A stretch of DNA of 64,000 nucleotides from a virus. The stretch spans positions 62,001 to 126,000 of the IMG/VR virus record IMGVR_UViG_3300042465_009257. One strand, 5' to 3'. The position numbers and the translations under genes are program-made. Below are positions 30,346-39,266 of this stretch, in pieces. The stretch's first letter is position 1. Every line of letters starts with the position of its first letter. The notes below the pieces were generated by a model. The model was not told the DNA's origin, ran no database searches, and saw only the letters and a list, made by a program, of their open reading frames with translations.

Positions 30346-30571
30346 GGGCATCTTTTAGAGGGATAGGAACTTGTGTCGGCCCGAAAGCTCCATCTTCGTC
30401 CTCAAAACCCGCTGACCAGCAAATATCATTTCCATTAAATTTTCCGAACTGTGGGCGAAGGCTCATCAAGTAAACGGTCATGTTTGGATCTGGGAAATCT
30501 TCTTTGTCAACGTCTCTCCAGTAATCTGGTGCCGCGACATTATCCCACAAATTTACTTTTTGATCTTCCAT
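30287..30571 (-). CDS. hypothetical protein, 94 aa
   Basis: Unrecognised 94-residue protein starting MEDQKVNLWDNVAAPDYWRD. An acidic beta-rich middle (ICWSAGFEDEDGAFGPTQVP) is followed by a helix (LKDALMIAAQYGW). Its last 59 nt overlap the convergent polymerase-like gene, so its C-terminus may have been changed by that insertion. It has its own leaderless-type promoter. Confidence 0.55.
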   Translation of the reverse strand: MEDQKVNLWDNVAAPDYWRDVDKEDFPDPNMTVYLMSLRPQFGKFNGNDICWSAGFEDEDGAFGPTQVPIPLKDALMIAAQYGWQIHPLWALPL

Positions 30572-30579
30572 ACCGCTTG

Positions 30580-30608
30580 ATTCTAAATTATTTTTTAAAT
30601 AAAGTCAA
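30580..30608 (-). promoter_or_regulatory. sigma70-like promoter, predicted leaderless
   Basis: TTGACT (30603-30608), 17-nt spacer, TAGAAT (30580-30585), 8 nt before the ATG at 30571. The -35 overlaps the stop codon of the nuclease gene upstream. Confidence 0.72.
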
Positions 30609-30928
30609 GTCATAAACGGTACAGCATGTCCATCAGCAACAATTAATTCATTTAAATTAACTTCATCTAAATATACAGTCGCCAGCCACCTTCCGTATTT
30701 ATCTGTAGGATTTTTGAAAGTTTCAATGGTAACTTCTTTTCCAACTGGTAACTTCGTTTTGACGTAAGCTGTTGCTTCTGAACCTCCTAAAGCATTTCTC
30801 TCTGGGGTATTAATTCCAATGAGTCTCACGCGAACCTCATGATTGATGCGAAATCCAAGAGACACGAAAAAGTCAATAGTGTCACCATCGACGACTCGCT
30901 GAACAGTAGCTTTATATTTGTAGTACAT
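30605..30928 (-). CDS. thermonuclease-like (SNase) nuclease
   Basis: A 107-residue staphylococcal-nuclease fold protein. VVDGDTIDF holds the calcium-binding Asp residues, VRVRLIGINTPERN the first catalytic Arg and Glu, and DKYGRWLATVYLD the second Arg. It has no signal peptide, so it acts inside the cell or in the virion. It follows the tail-tip genes in the same direction, 15 nt after the 228-residue gene, an unusual place for a nuclease. Confidence 0.85.
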   Translation of the reverse strand: MYYKYKATVQRVVDGDTIDFFVSLGFRINHEVRVRLIGINTPERNALGGSEATAYVKTKLPVGKEVTIETFKNPTDKYGRWLATVYLDEVNLNELIVADGHAVPFMT

Positions 30929-30943
30929 AATAGTTTTAAAAAG

Positions 30944-31630
30944 TTAATTTCGATAATACCCCGAGACTTTATCATAGGTGAATGGCAAGTCTTTCTTCTT
31001 GCCGCCCTGCTCTACTTTATAAATATCAGAAAAGTAACGAATTGATCCGCAATCAAAGTATTCAATATTTAAACGTCCATTTATAGGCTCAATTGAGAAA
31101 ATAGGTATATAAAGGGTGTAGGTCAAATTCCCTAATTCATCATATTTTAAACCAGAATTTTTTGGAATAGCCGTCCCTTGTTCAATCCGCGCCCATTGTG
31201 TGCTTAATTTTTCATAGTCGCCTCTTGTATACCCATATGGAATTTTCATCCAAAATAAGGTTTTCCCAACCTTATCTACAAAAAACCTCCCACCTGAGGC
31301 ATCATCTGGAGTTAAATATAAATTTTCGCTAGTCTCAGTATCAACATCAAACGCTGTAAGAGGGAAGTACTGAGAAATTTCATCTTTTCTTTTCTCCTTT
31401 ACTAAAAATGAATATAAGAAAATTGCAAACTCAGTTGCCGCAGGTGAATAAAAGTCCAAAAAAGAATTTCCTAAAACGCTTGAAGAAGATGATGCAACAT
31501 TAAAATCACGTAGAAGTTGCGGTCTAAATCGCGGCCCAACATTAATTTCATATTTTGAATCTGTTACGTCACGAACTGAAACTCGAAAGTCTCTTATTGG
31601 TTGAATATAAGTTGGTCTACTTTCAAACAC
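30944..31630 (-). CDS. putative tail-tip protein, 228 aa
   Basis: Last gene of the tail block, unrecognised. It is a beta-rich protein with an N-terminal IQPIRDFRVSVRDVTDSKYE and a C-terminal SIEPINGRLNIEYFDCG. The start is a GTG (31630) overlapping the stop of the 316-residue gene by 8 nt. The virion role is inferred only from tight coupling to the tail genes upstream. Confidence 0.5.
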   Translation of the reverse strand: MFESRPTYIQPIRDFRVSVRDVTDSKYEINVGPRFRPQLLRDFNVASSSSSVLGNSFLDFYSPAATEFAIFLYSFLVKEKRKDEISQYFPLTAFDVDTETSENLYLTPDDASGGRFFVDKVGKTLFWMKIPYGYTRGDYEKLSTQWARIEQGTAIPKNSGLKYDELGNLTYTLYIPIFSIEPINGRLNIEYFDCGSIRYFSDIYKVEQGGKKKDLPFTYDKVSGYYRN

Positions 31631-32573
31631 GGCAGAAAAAATGGTCGTTAAAGTCTTTTAGATCAGATGAAGAAGAGGTGCCCTTAAATTGAAAAACCTG
31701 TCGATATCTATTTTTACCAGAAATATCATCACGATATTCCTGAAGTAAATCTGGCGATATATTATTAATATCAATAGTAGTCCCTTTACTAAAAATTAAT
31801 TCAGTTGCAGATCCTAATCCAGAATAGCTAGAGTTTTCCCAAGAGTCCAATAAAGTAATAGAGACTTTATCTTTCATGTATGGCGCTCCTTCTTTTATTA
31901 TCCAAGACCCTCCAAGCTTCTCAAATACATTTTTAGCCATTAACTGGTCAAAGCTTATAATTTCTGCCCCTAGAACTCTTGAATAATTCTCTGGATTAAT
32001 GGGGGTTCCATCTGGATTGGCCTGTTTTTTAATTAAAAAATAAATTTGGCCCCTATTATAATTTATATTTTCAGGTTCTTTTGGCAATGCGTATCCATCT
32101 TGATCAAATTTAATTGTTGTCGTAAGAGTCGCCGCATCAATACTCTTTTGATCTTTAAAATCAATCTGTTTCATTTCAGTCCCATTAATCATTATCGGGA
32201 TACGGTACTTTTCTAATTCATCTTCAGTTAATATTAAATTCTGATTAAATGTGATAATATTATATGTCCCATCAGATAATTTTACTACTAAAAGCGGTTT
32301 AGTTCGAGACCTCTCAATACTAGAAATATCATAAAGTTTACCTCTTTGGATTGCCACTTTAATAGTTACCTCTAGATTTTTCGGCCCAGGAACTAAAAAA
32401 TTAGGAGTATCTTCATAAATTGGAGCATTTGATTCTAAATAATATTTTTTAAAAGGATAATCATCAGGATACGGCGCACCTATGATTGGCGCAATTAGCT
32501 CATTACGCTCGGTGCCAACCCACCTTCTATTTTGGAATCCTACCCAACGCGGGATATAACTCGATTCAAACAT
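31623..32573 (-). CDS. putative tail-tip protein, 316 aa
   Basis: A 316-residue protein with a Tyr/Pro-rich start (FESSYIPRWVGFQNRRWVG) and several beta segments, unrecognised. Its ATG overlaps the stop of the 851-residue gene (TAATG) and its stop overlaps the next gene. It is part of a five-gene chain of overlapping structural genes. Confidence 0.5.
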   Translation of the reverse strand: MFESSYIPRWVGFQNRRWVGTERNELIAPIIGAPYPDDYPFKKYYLESNAPIYEDTPNFLVPGPKNLEVTIKVAIQRGKLYDISSIERSRTKPLLVVKLSDGTYNIITFNQNLILTEDELEKYRIPIMINGTEMKQIDFKDQKSIDAATLTTTIKFDQDGYALPKEPENINYNRGQIYFLIKKQANPDGTPINPENYSRVLGAEIISFDQLMAKNVFEKLGGSWIIKEGAPYMKDKVSITLLDSWENSSYSGLGSATELIFSKGTTIDINNISPDLLQEYRDDISGKNRYRQVFQFKGTSSSSDLKDFNDHFFCRV

Positions 32574-35128
32574 TAAGTTGTAAATTGGTTGGTCAGAATA
32601 TTTACTTCACCAGTTTTTCCTCCTGCCTTCACACGTAGTGTGACCTCATCTGAAGAGTCAGTATCGGTTGAAGTATAATCAACTTTAACATACCCTTTTA
32701 TGAATCCAGCATCGTAATTATAAGGAGTTGGATTCATAAATTTAGTTGGAGAAAACCAGCCGTAATCTTTATAGCTTGTGCCGTAATTTCCATCTGTCTC
32801 AGAATAATAAAGATTAAATTTACTATTTATATTACCAGATGGAACATATCCATATCCATAAAATAATCCTGAGGCTGTCAGATTAATTGCAGGATCAGGA
32901 AACTCTAATGAAATAGTATTATAAATAATAGTTTCTTCCTCTCCAATAACTTCACGAGTTGCTGGATAAATAACAGGAAGTGGGATAAAAGCACGATCAC
33001 ATGTTCCGGCATAAGTACCAAAATATCCACCACTTTGAATAGAATACTCAACTTCAAAAGGGGTATCTGTTCCTTTTATAACGTATAGTCCAAATGTTTC
33101 TGATCCATCATCACTACTTCCAGAAGAGAAAATGCAACCCCGTCCGTAATAAGAATTCCCATTTGTCGCAATTATTCCATTTCCAACATAAGGATAAACC
33201 CCAGTATCATTTGGGCTTGAAAAGACTGGGCCTTGCATTGTAATACCAGGAAAATTAATATATCCTACTGTACGGCCTGTAAATCCAAATACGGCTGGAT
33301 TAACTACTCCTCCACTGGTTGGAGAATAACCCCCAGTTATATTTGGCACTGCAAGATTTTCATAAAATTCAAGCATCATTGGAGCTATAACAATATTAGA
33401 AGGTCCTGTAGGAAATCCCCAAGTTTGATATTGTTCAAGTGGAGCGCCAGTTCCATAAAAGCCTGTTATTCCATTAGAAATCCATCCTCTAGCGGTCGTA
33501 CTTGTTAAATTACATTCTGCCCCATAGCCCCATTCATCAGTGACAGGGCCGTAAGGAACTCCAATTCCATTTGGCTCCCAATCATAAGCGTTTCCAACAA
33601 AAGATACATCACCAGTACCACTTCCGTAAAGCTCAATTCGACTAGTGTAAGTGCGCCCTGTCCCCTCGCCAAAGAAAGAAGCAACAGGAGACTCTCTAGT
33701 TACAATACCTTCCCCTGTTTTTAAAACATTAACATTTCCTCCTCCAAGCCCAGTCGCAAATAAAGCTGGATTGTATGCATCAACTTTAACTCCACCATTA
33801 ACAAAAGGAGTTGTACTAGAGTCAACATAAAAATAAGGACTGTATCCAGAATTTAGATAACCATAACATCTTTCATTAAAAATATGAATTCCTTGCTCGG
33901 ATTCTATATAATCATGAGTCGCTACAACATCGCCCAAACCGCTAAATGAATACCCCATATAACCAGGATAAGGACCATTATAAAGACCATCAATTAAAAC
34001 TCCAGTAATTATAAAAGAATTTACACCAGTAAAATAAACTTGTGTAGTTCGTGATGGGGCAGCTTTTGAAATACTAATTATAGTATCTACAAGATTATAT
34101 TGGGTATTGAATGGTTCGTTTTCTGGATCTAAAAGGTTCGCAGTTCCAGTAATTTTTGGTGCAGAATAAATTAATCCACTTCCTCTTACATTCCCAGAAT
34201 AATTTAGAATACCCGTGCCTGTCCCCGAAAGATTAGAAGTCGCAAAACTAGAAGCCGTCTCTAATTCTAAAGTCATCTTATTATCATAATTAGAATAATA
34301 ATCAATTTCAAATTCTAAAGAGCTATTAGTTTGAACTAAATTAGATGGGCCGTAAAGACTTAAATAGATTCCTGAATCATATATGCCCGCAACGGTTGAC
34401 GTTCCTGTCGTCGCAATTAGCGTCTTTGAAATACGACCAAATAAAGTATCAAATTCAACATTAACGGATTGATTGCTGAAAATATTATTCCCACTAATAA
34501 TATAATGGACTCCACCAGATCCAGAAGCTTGGAAGCTTTTGACTGATCCATCTGACGCAGCAACAGAAACGCCTAATAATCCATAAGGAACGCTCTGAGA
34601 AGGATAACCACTTAGACCTGATTGTATAAGATTTCCAGAAAATAAGTTTTCTCCAATTCCAATAAGATTAGAATATTCAGTGGGCGGGGCGAATCCATTA
34701 ATTGATAAATCAAAATTTACATTTTCCGATCCTAGATTTTGAATAAAAAATCTATCAAATGGTTTTCCCGTATATCCAGAGTATAGATCCTCTGAAGAAA
34801 TTAACCGTCCATTAAATTTCTGATAACTATAGTAATCCTCTGTTCCAAGATTAAAGATTAATTCCTTTTTTAATCCATAATCAAAGCGGTTCTCTCCGCT
34901 CTGGTATGTGGTAATAAAACGGTCTTGATAATCAAATACTAGACCGCTTTTAAGAGTATATTGTGATCTTACTGTTCCGTCACTAGACTTAAGGCCGAAA
35001 ATAAGATTTTTTCCTGGCGAGTAAAGAGATAAAGAGTAATTAAAATCAAGATTATCTCCCAAGTAGTCAGGCGGAAGCTGCTGTTGGAATCGACGAGTTT
35101 TAGAGGTATTTCCTGAAACGGTAATCAT
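32573..35128 (-). CDS. large putative tail-tip/adhesin protein, 851 aa
   Basis: An 851-residue protein very rich in Gly, Ser and Tyr, with no transmembrane segment. The composition and many short strand-turn units (such as FFGEGTGRTYTSRIELYGSG and FNERCYGYLNSGYSPYFYV) suggest a beta-structured virion protein with repeated immunoglobulin-like or jelly-roll modules. Its ATG overlaps the stop of the 831-residue gene. No specific family is recognised. Confidence 0.55.
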   Translation of the reverse strand: MITVSGNTSKTRRFQQQLPPDYLGDNLDFNYSLSLYSPGKNLIFGLKSSDGTVRSQYTLKSGLVFDYQDRFITTYQSGENRFDYGLKKELIFNLGTEDYYSYQKFNGRLISSEDLYSGYTGKPFDRFFIQNLGSENVNFDLSINGFAPPTEYSNLIGIGENLFSGNLIQSGLSGYPSQSVPYGLLGVSVAASDGSVKSFQASGSGGVHYIISGNNIFSNQSVNVEFDTLFGRISKTLIATTGTSTVAGIYDSGIYLSLYGPSNLVQTNSSLEFEIDYYSNYDNKMTLELETASSFATSNLSGTGTGILNYSGNVRGSGLIYSAPKITGTANLLDPENEPFNTQYNLVDTIISISKAAPSRTTQVYFTGVNSFIITGVLIDGLYNGPYPGYMGYSFSGLGDVVATHDYIESEQGIHIFNERCYGYLNSGYSPYFYVDSSTTPFVNGGVKVDAYNPALFATGLGGGNVNVLKTGEGIVTRESPVASFFGEGTGRTYTSRIELYGSGTGDVSFVGNAYDWEPNGIGVPYGPVTDEWGYGAECNLTSTTARGWISNGITGFYGTGAPLEQYQTWGFPTGPSNIVIAPMMLEFYENLAVPNITGGYSPTSGGVVNPAVFGFTGRTVGYINFPGITMQGPVFSSPNDTGVYPYVGNGIIATNGNSYYGRGCIFSSGSSDDGSETFGLYVIKGTDTPFEVEYSIQSGGYFGTYAGTCDRAFIPLPVIYPATREVIGEEETIIYNTISLEFPDPAINLTASGLFYGYGYVPSGNINSKFNLYYSETDGNYGTSYKDYGWFSPTKFMNPTPYNYDAGFIKGYVKVDYTSTDTDSSDEVTLRVKAGGKTGEVNILTNQFTT

Positions 35129-37620
35129 GATTTTCTAAAATAGTTCTTTGCTTTGCCAAGAATAGCTGCATTTTTTTTAAAATTTTTCTCTAAAATAGAG
35201 TCAGATTTGCTTTGCGGAGGTAAGTTTGAAAAAGAAAGAGAAGATCGCAGCCCGCTCTCGCTGACATTAATAGTAAAACTTTGTAGTCCGTCTTTTGCCG
35301 AAAAAGCCACGTTCGGAATCCCTGAAATATCATACCTCTTTTCAATTCTTTCAATATTTGGAAACATTTTTTGGCGAGCATTAAATTTAAATAATAGTTG
35401 CCGAATTGCATTATCGCTGTAACCACAAGTATTTGTTCCAGATGACTCAAGAAATTCTATCAAATTTTGAGTAGCATCTTCAAAAACCAATTCAGTTGAA
35501 ATATCTTTATTTGATTCCGTTATAGAGTCCCCTAGAATTACTTCTTTTTTCTCTAAAACTATATTATAGTCACTTGTAGAGTTGTCACTATTAGCAATAA
35601 CTCGATATCCTCCATAATTAGATCCAAATCTTGCTCCAGCTTGACTTGGAAGATGAATTTGTAGATTTGATCCAGCCGTTTTTATTACAAAATATTGAGT
35701 TTCTGATGAAAGCAGGCCATAAGGAGTTATCGTACCATCCCTTTCAGATGAAAGGCCAGTATTTTTAGAATCCAACGGATTTCTATCAGATTGAGTTTCC
35801 CCTTTTGTTATTTCAAGATCTAGTTTTTCTGGTTTTGGATAAACTTCAAAAATGGTATAATCATCATTTTCCGCAAATATACTTGTTGCCTCTGATCCCG
35901 TAAGATTTGCTCCGTCAATGTCCTCTTTACCTAATTCTATCATTCGATAAGGTCGGACTGTGTTTAAAACCTTTTCCATTACAGTAGAATTACGAGCGGG
36001 TGACCAAAGACCAGTTCTCTTCATCATTAGAAATTTTCCATGAGCCTGTGTTGAAGTAATAACTCCAGGCTCACTTTCCTGAGAAGATTCAATTAAATCT
36101 TGTAGAAAATCACTTGATTTTTGAATATCTTCAGGAAGATCATTGATAAAAGGGAATTGAATATCAGAGCCATTAGAATAATAATCAACTGTTCCATCTG
36201 GAGCATCAAACGAGTATCTTGTTCCATCAGCAAAAGGTCTAATCCAGTATTGGCCAATAAAATTTTCAGCTAAAGATGTTTCGAGTTTTTCCAATTTCTC
36301 TTGAGCGTCTTTTTCCCAAGAGGCTACAATAAAAAAGCCTTTCTTCTTCTTAAATTTTAAACCATCTTCAGCCTTCTTCTTCCCTAAAAGTTTTTTATAA
36401 ATACCTAAATATATTTTATTTTGCGAATCTGCGCTTAAAACAATTGTTGGTTTCAAATTTCCCAAAGCTGGAATTGACTTCTTTTTAGGATTTTTTATCC
36501 AATCTTCAAAAGCCTTAGCATCAACAAGTCCTTCTTTTTCATAAAGAAAATATAAATCTCTCAGAATTCCTGAATAGTAAGAAAGAACAATTGCATCATA
36601 GAAGTTTTCTAGTGCCGTTTTCGAACTCTTAACGTGTGGGTCGTAATTCTTTTTTAAGTAAGTGTCGGCTGGAGATGGAGAAGTTATTCCATCTGGTCCT
36701 GGCCTTGGTTCGTCAGTAAGAAGATCGTAGAGAGTTATAGGTTTTAAGACAATCGTTCGCGATCCTGAAGAAGAACAAGAATAGCTCCTTTCTTCTCCAT
36801 CTGCTCCAAAATATACGACTTTAGCTTTTGCTGAATTATCTCGAATTGATTTTGTTTCCGTATAGTTTGTAACGTTAAATCCAGTATCTAGTCCCGCTAC
36901 ATTAATATTTATTCCACGAGATAAATCATAAAAATAAACAGAATTCGATTCCCAGTAAAATCCAATTCCAAAATCGCCGCACCAGTTTTGCAGAACCTCA
37001 CGAACAGTTCCCGTGTAACTTGCTCGATATTCAGAATTAATAGATTCTGGAAAACCTCCAAATTGAATTTTAGATGATAGGGCTGCTTTCAGTTCAGGAA
37101 AGGAATAATCTACCTGTAGAATCTTTAATAGACGCTCTTTATTACAGTCAAAATTCTGTCTTTGACCTGCACTATCATCGCAGGCTGGAGCACACGGATC
37201 AGTTGGGGTATTAGTTACATTTTGACAAGGGTCTACTTGAGTTCCAACCAAGACAATATCAGAGCTAAAATTACCTGTAACTGCACTAGTAAATCCGGCA
37301 CCATGAATTCCACGCAAACCAATTACTGTTTTATCAAGAACAATACTTGAATCAACGTAAGTAATATGAAGGAGTTTTCCTCCATTTGGTGCAGAAGTAG
37401 TGGTCGTTTCTACTACATAAGCATCAATACTACGAAAATTCCCAATCTTTATCTTAACTAATTGGGTAGAGTCTGTTGATGGAACATCATAATCTCCATC
37501 TTTATTCACGAAGCTTAATGAAATCTCTGACGCCTCTGCGCCACCATCACTATAGTCAATTGAATAAGGGTAGACATTTTGTCCATCAACCAGAGTATTT
37601 GGAATAGCAATAATATTCAT
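35125..37620 (-). CDS. putative tail hub/baseplate-like protein, 831 aa
   Basis: An 831-residue protein. The first 100 residues are strand-rich, and residues about 200-235 (ASYTGTVREVLQNWCGDFGI, then GFYWESNSVYFYD) resemble the hub-like segments of distal tail and tail-associated proteins in siphoviruses. A Lys-rich coiled segment (KKLLGKKKAEDGLKFKKKKG) follows. The position after the tape measure fits a tail-tip hub. This is a tentative call from layout and weak pattern. Confidence 0.5.
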   Translation of the reverse strand: MNIIAIPNTLVDGQNVYPYSIDYSDGGAEASEISLSFVNKDGDYDVPSTDSTQLVKIKIGNFRSIDAYVVETTTTSAPNGGKLLHITYVDSSIVLDKTVIGLRGIHGAGFTSAVTGNFSSDIVLVGTQVDPCQNVTNTPTDPCAPACDDSAGQRQNFDCNKERLLKILQVDYSFPELKAALSSKIQFGGFPESINSEYRASYTGTVREVLQNWCGDFGIGFYWESNSVYFYDLSRGININVAGLDTGFNVTNYTETKSIRDNSAKAKVVYFGADGEERSYSCSSSGSRTIVLKPITLYDLLTDEPRPGPDGITSPSPADTYLKKNYDPHVKSSKTALENFYDAIVLSYYSGILRDLYFLYEKEGLVDAKAFEDWIKNPKKKSIPALGNLKPTIVLSADSQNKIYLGIYKKLLGKKKAEDGLKFKKKKGFFIVASWEKDAQEKLEKLETSLAENFIGQYWIRPFADGTRYSFDAPDGTVDYYSNGSDIQFPFINDLPEDIQKSSDFLQDLIESSQESEPGVITSTQAHGKFLMMKRTGLWSPARNSTVMEKVLNTVRPYRMIELGKEDIDGANLTGSEATSIFAENDDYTIFEVYPKPEKLDLEITKGETQSDRNPLDSKNTGLSSERDGTITPYGLLSSETQYFVIKTAGSNLQIHLPSQAGARFGSNYGGYRVIANSDNSTSDYNIVLEKKEVILGDSITESNKDISTELVFEDATQNLIEFLESSGTNTCGYSDNAIRQLLFKFNARQKMFPNIERIEKRYDISGIPNVAFSAKDGLQSFTINVSESGLRSSLSFSNLPPQSKSDSILEKNFKKNAAILGKAKNYFRKS

Positions 37621-37621
37621 T

Positions 37622-39205
37622 TTAAATCCAATTCTCGTCTATATTGTTAAAAATTCCAGAAGCAGAACTAGTAGCATATTGTTTATTATGATATAAATGA
37701 TAACGATGAGTTTCTAAAAAGCTACTTTCTTGTAACCGATAAAGTGGTTCAAAAGAAAAAATTCCTGTAGCAACAAATGCTGTTCCAGGCCAATAGTCTC
37801 CAGTAGCTTTGCTTGAATTCGCCAAAGCTACTAATTGAATCCCAGACACTTCATCATAAATAATAGTATCGCTTGAAGCCTCATTATAAGCGAGAACATC
37901 AATCCTTCCATCCACGACAGTAAAACCAGTAACTTGTAAACCATTTAAATAAATTGGAATTCCGGTAGAAGCGCCAGAACCGAAAAATGCCCCTAAGGTT
38001 GAATCGAATACGGCTTCTTTCCCGACTTGATCAAAAGATCCAGGGACAACCCCAAAAACAATTTGACTTGAGTTTGGCGCAACGACACCATTCATTTCGT
38101 ACCCAGCAAAATAACCAGTATTAGAGGTTTGGACGAAAGACTCGTCGAAAGTCAGAGTCCACAGATCATTGAACCTTAAGCCTTGATATACTTCAGAAAT
38201 GTCATAAGTGAAATACATCTCTTGCGGCTGATAAATTGAAATCTCGTTATCTAAAGGGCCTATCGTAAAATTGATATTAACTGCAAAGCCAGTTGGGAAT
38301 AAACCAGTTTCAGCAAAAGTAAATTCATCGGTACCTCCCATTTGGATTGAAGCGCCAGTTTGGCAAAATCCAAGCTGCGATAAACCATAATAATTTCTTG
38401 TTGTAAATCCTCCAGAATGACCTGAAAATGTAATTCGGCCTAAATAATCCAGTCCCTCTTGAAGATTTTCTCCAGAAACGTAGTTCTGATAAACTCCAGT
38501 AAAATAATCTTGTAAACCTGACTGCATTCCAGAAGTAAATCCAGTATTTGAAATAAACCATTCACTAGAAGTTACTTCATATGTCCCCCAAATATCTTCT
38601 ACTACTGTTAAATTTGAGAAACCTGAGAAAATAGTGAGGGCATTTTGAGGAGATACTTTCTCAGAAAGAAATAAAAGTTGATCGACTTCTCCGTAAAAAT
38701 TATTAATTCCTGAAACAGCAGGTGTATATCCTCCGAAACGATACCCCGTTCCATTTAAATTAGTTAAAGCGCTGACTACTGTATTCTGTGTTGAAGTAAT
38801 TCCTGAAGATGGAATATTATAATTTAGAACTGAAAATAGATTATCTGATTTCTGTAAACAGATCGTATTTTTGCCTCCTAAATTAATCTTATCGAATGTA
38901 TAGCAATCCCCGTTAGTTTTTAAGTAAGGAAAATTTCCAGCATCTAAGCCAAAATCAAAACCATTCGTTCCGCTGATATTAGAAAAAAGAGAAACTGCTT
39001 TGTTATTAAAGGTAGACTGTTCTTTTTTATATGTAAAGAAAAGACTGAAGTCGTTGTAATTCAAACCAGAAACTACTCTTGTCGTCGTATTCGCGGTAGA
39101 ATTCGTCATAAAATCCCCCAATCCCACCGAGGCGTTGTAATCCCATTGGTCTCGGACAATGCCCGTTCCTAATTGCGTTAGACCATAAAAATATTCTAGA
39201 CTCAT
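37622..39205 (-). CDS. putative tail protein with ConA/LamG-like domain, 527 aa
   Basis: A 527-residue protein. Residues about 45-200 (FSLFFTYKKEQ, LFSNISGTNGFDFGLDAGN, KNTICLQKSD, FYGEVDQLLFLSEKVSP) have the strand order of a concanavalin A/LamG-type jelly roll, often used for sugar binding. The rest is Gly/Tyr-rich beta structure. The role is probably receptor contact or tail tip, inferred from neighbours. A candidate promoter lies in the 61-nt gap upstream. Confidence 0.5.
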   Translation of the reverse strand: MSLEYFYGLTQLGTGIVRDQWDYNASVGLGDFMTNSTANTTTRVVSGLNYNDFSLFFTYKKEQSTFNNKAVSLFSNISGTNGFDFGLDAGNFPYLKTNGDCYTFDKINLGGKNTICLQKSDNLFSVLNYNIPSSGITSTQNTVVSALTNLNGTGYRFGGYTPAVSGINNFYGEVDQLLFLSEKVSPQNALTIFSGFSNLTVVEDIWGTYEVTSSEWFISNTGFTSGMQSGLQDYFTGVYQNYVSGENLQEGLDYLGRITFSGHSGGFTTRNYYGLSQLGFCQTGASIQMGGTDEFTFAETGLFPTGFAVNINFTIGPLDNEISIYQPQEMYFTYDISEVYQGLRFNDLWTLTFDESFVQTSNTGYFAGYEMNGVVAPNSSQIVFGVVPGSFDQVGKEAVFDSTLGAFFGSGASTGIPIYLNGLQVTGFTVVDGRIDVLAYNEASSDTIIYDEVSGIQLVALANSSKATGDYWPGTAFVATGIFSFEPLYRLQESSFLETHRYHLYHNKQYATSSASGIFNNIDENWI

Positions 39206-39229
39206 TTTTTACCCGTCATCCTTACCATT

Positions 39230-39237
39230 ATTATACA
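39230..39237 (-). promoter_or_regulatory. candidate extended -10 promoter in the tail operon
   Basis: TG-TATAAT (minus strand) lies in the 61-nt gap before the 527-residue gene, about 24 nt ahead of its ATG. There is no good -35. It is the longest gap within the tail-tip gene chain. Low confidence. Confidence 0.3.
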
Positions 39238-39266
39238 GTTTCAAGGATAAAAAGGAAATTAAATAA

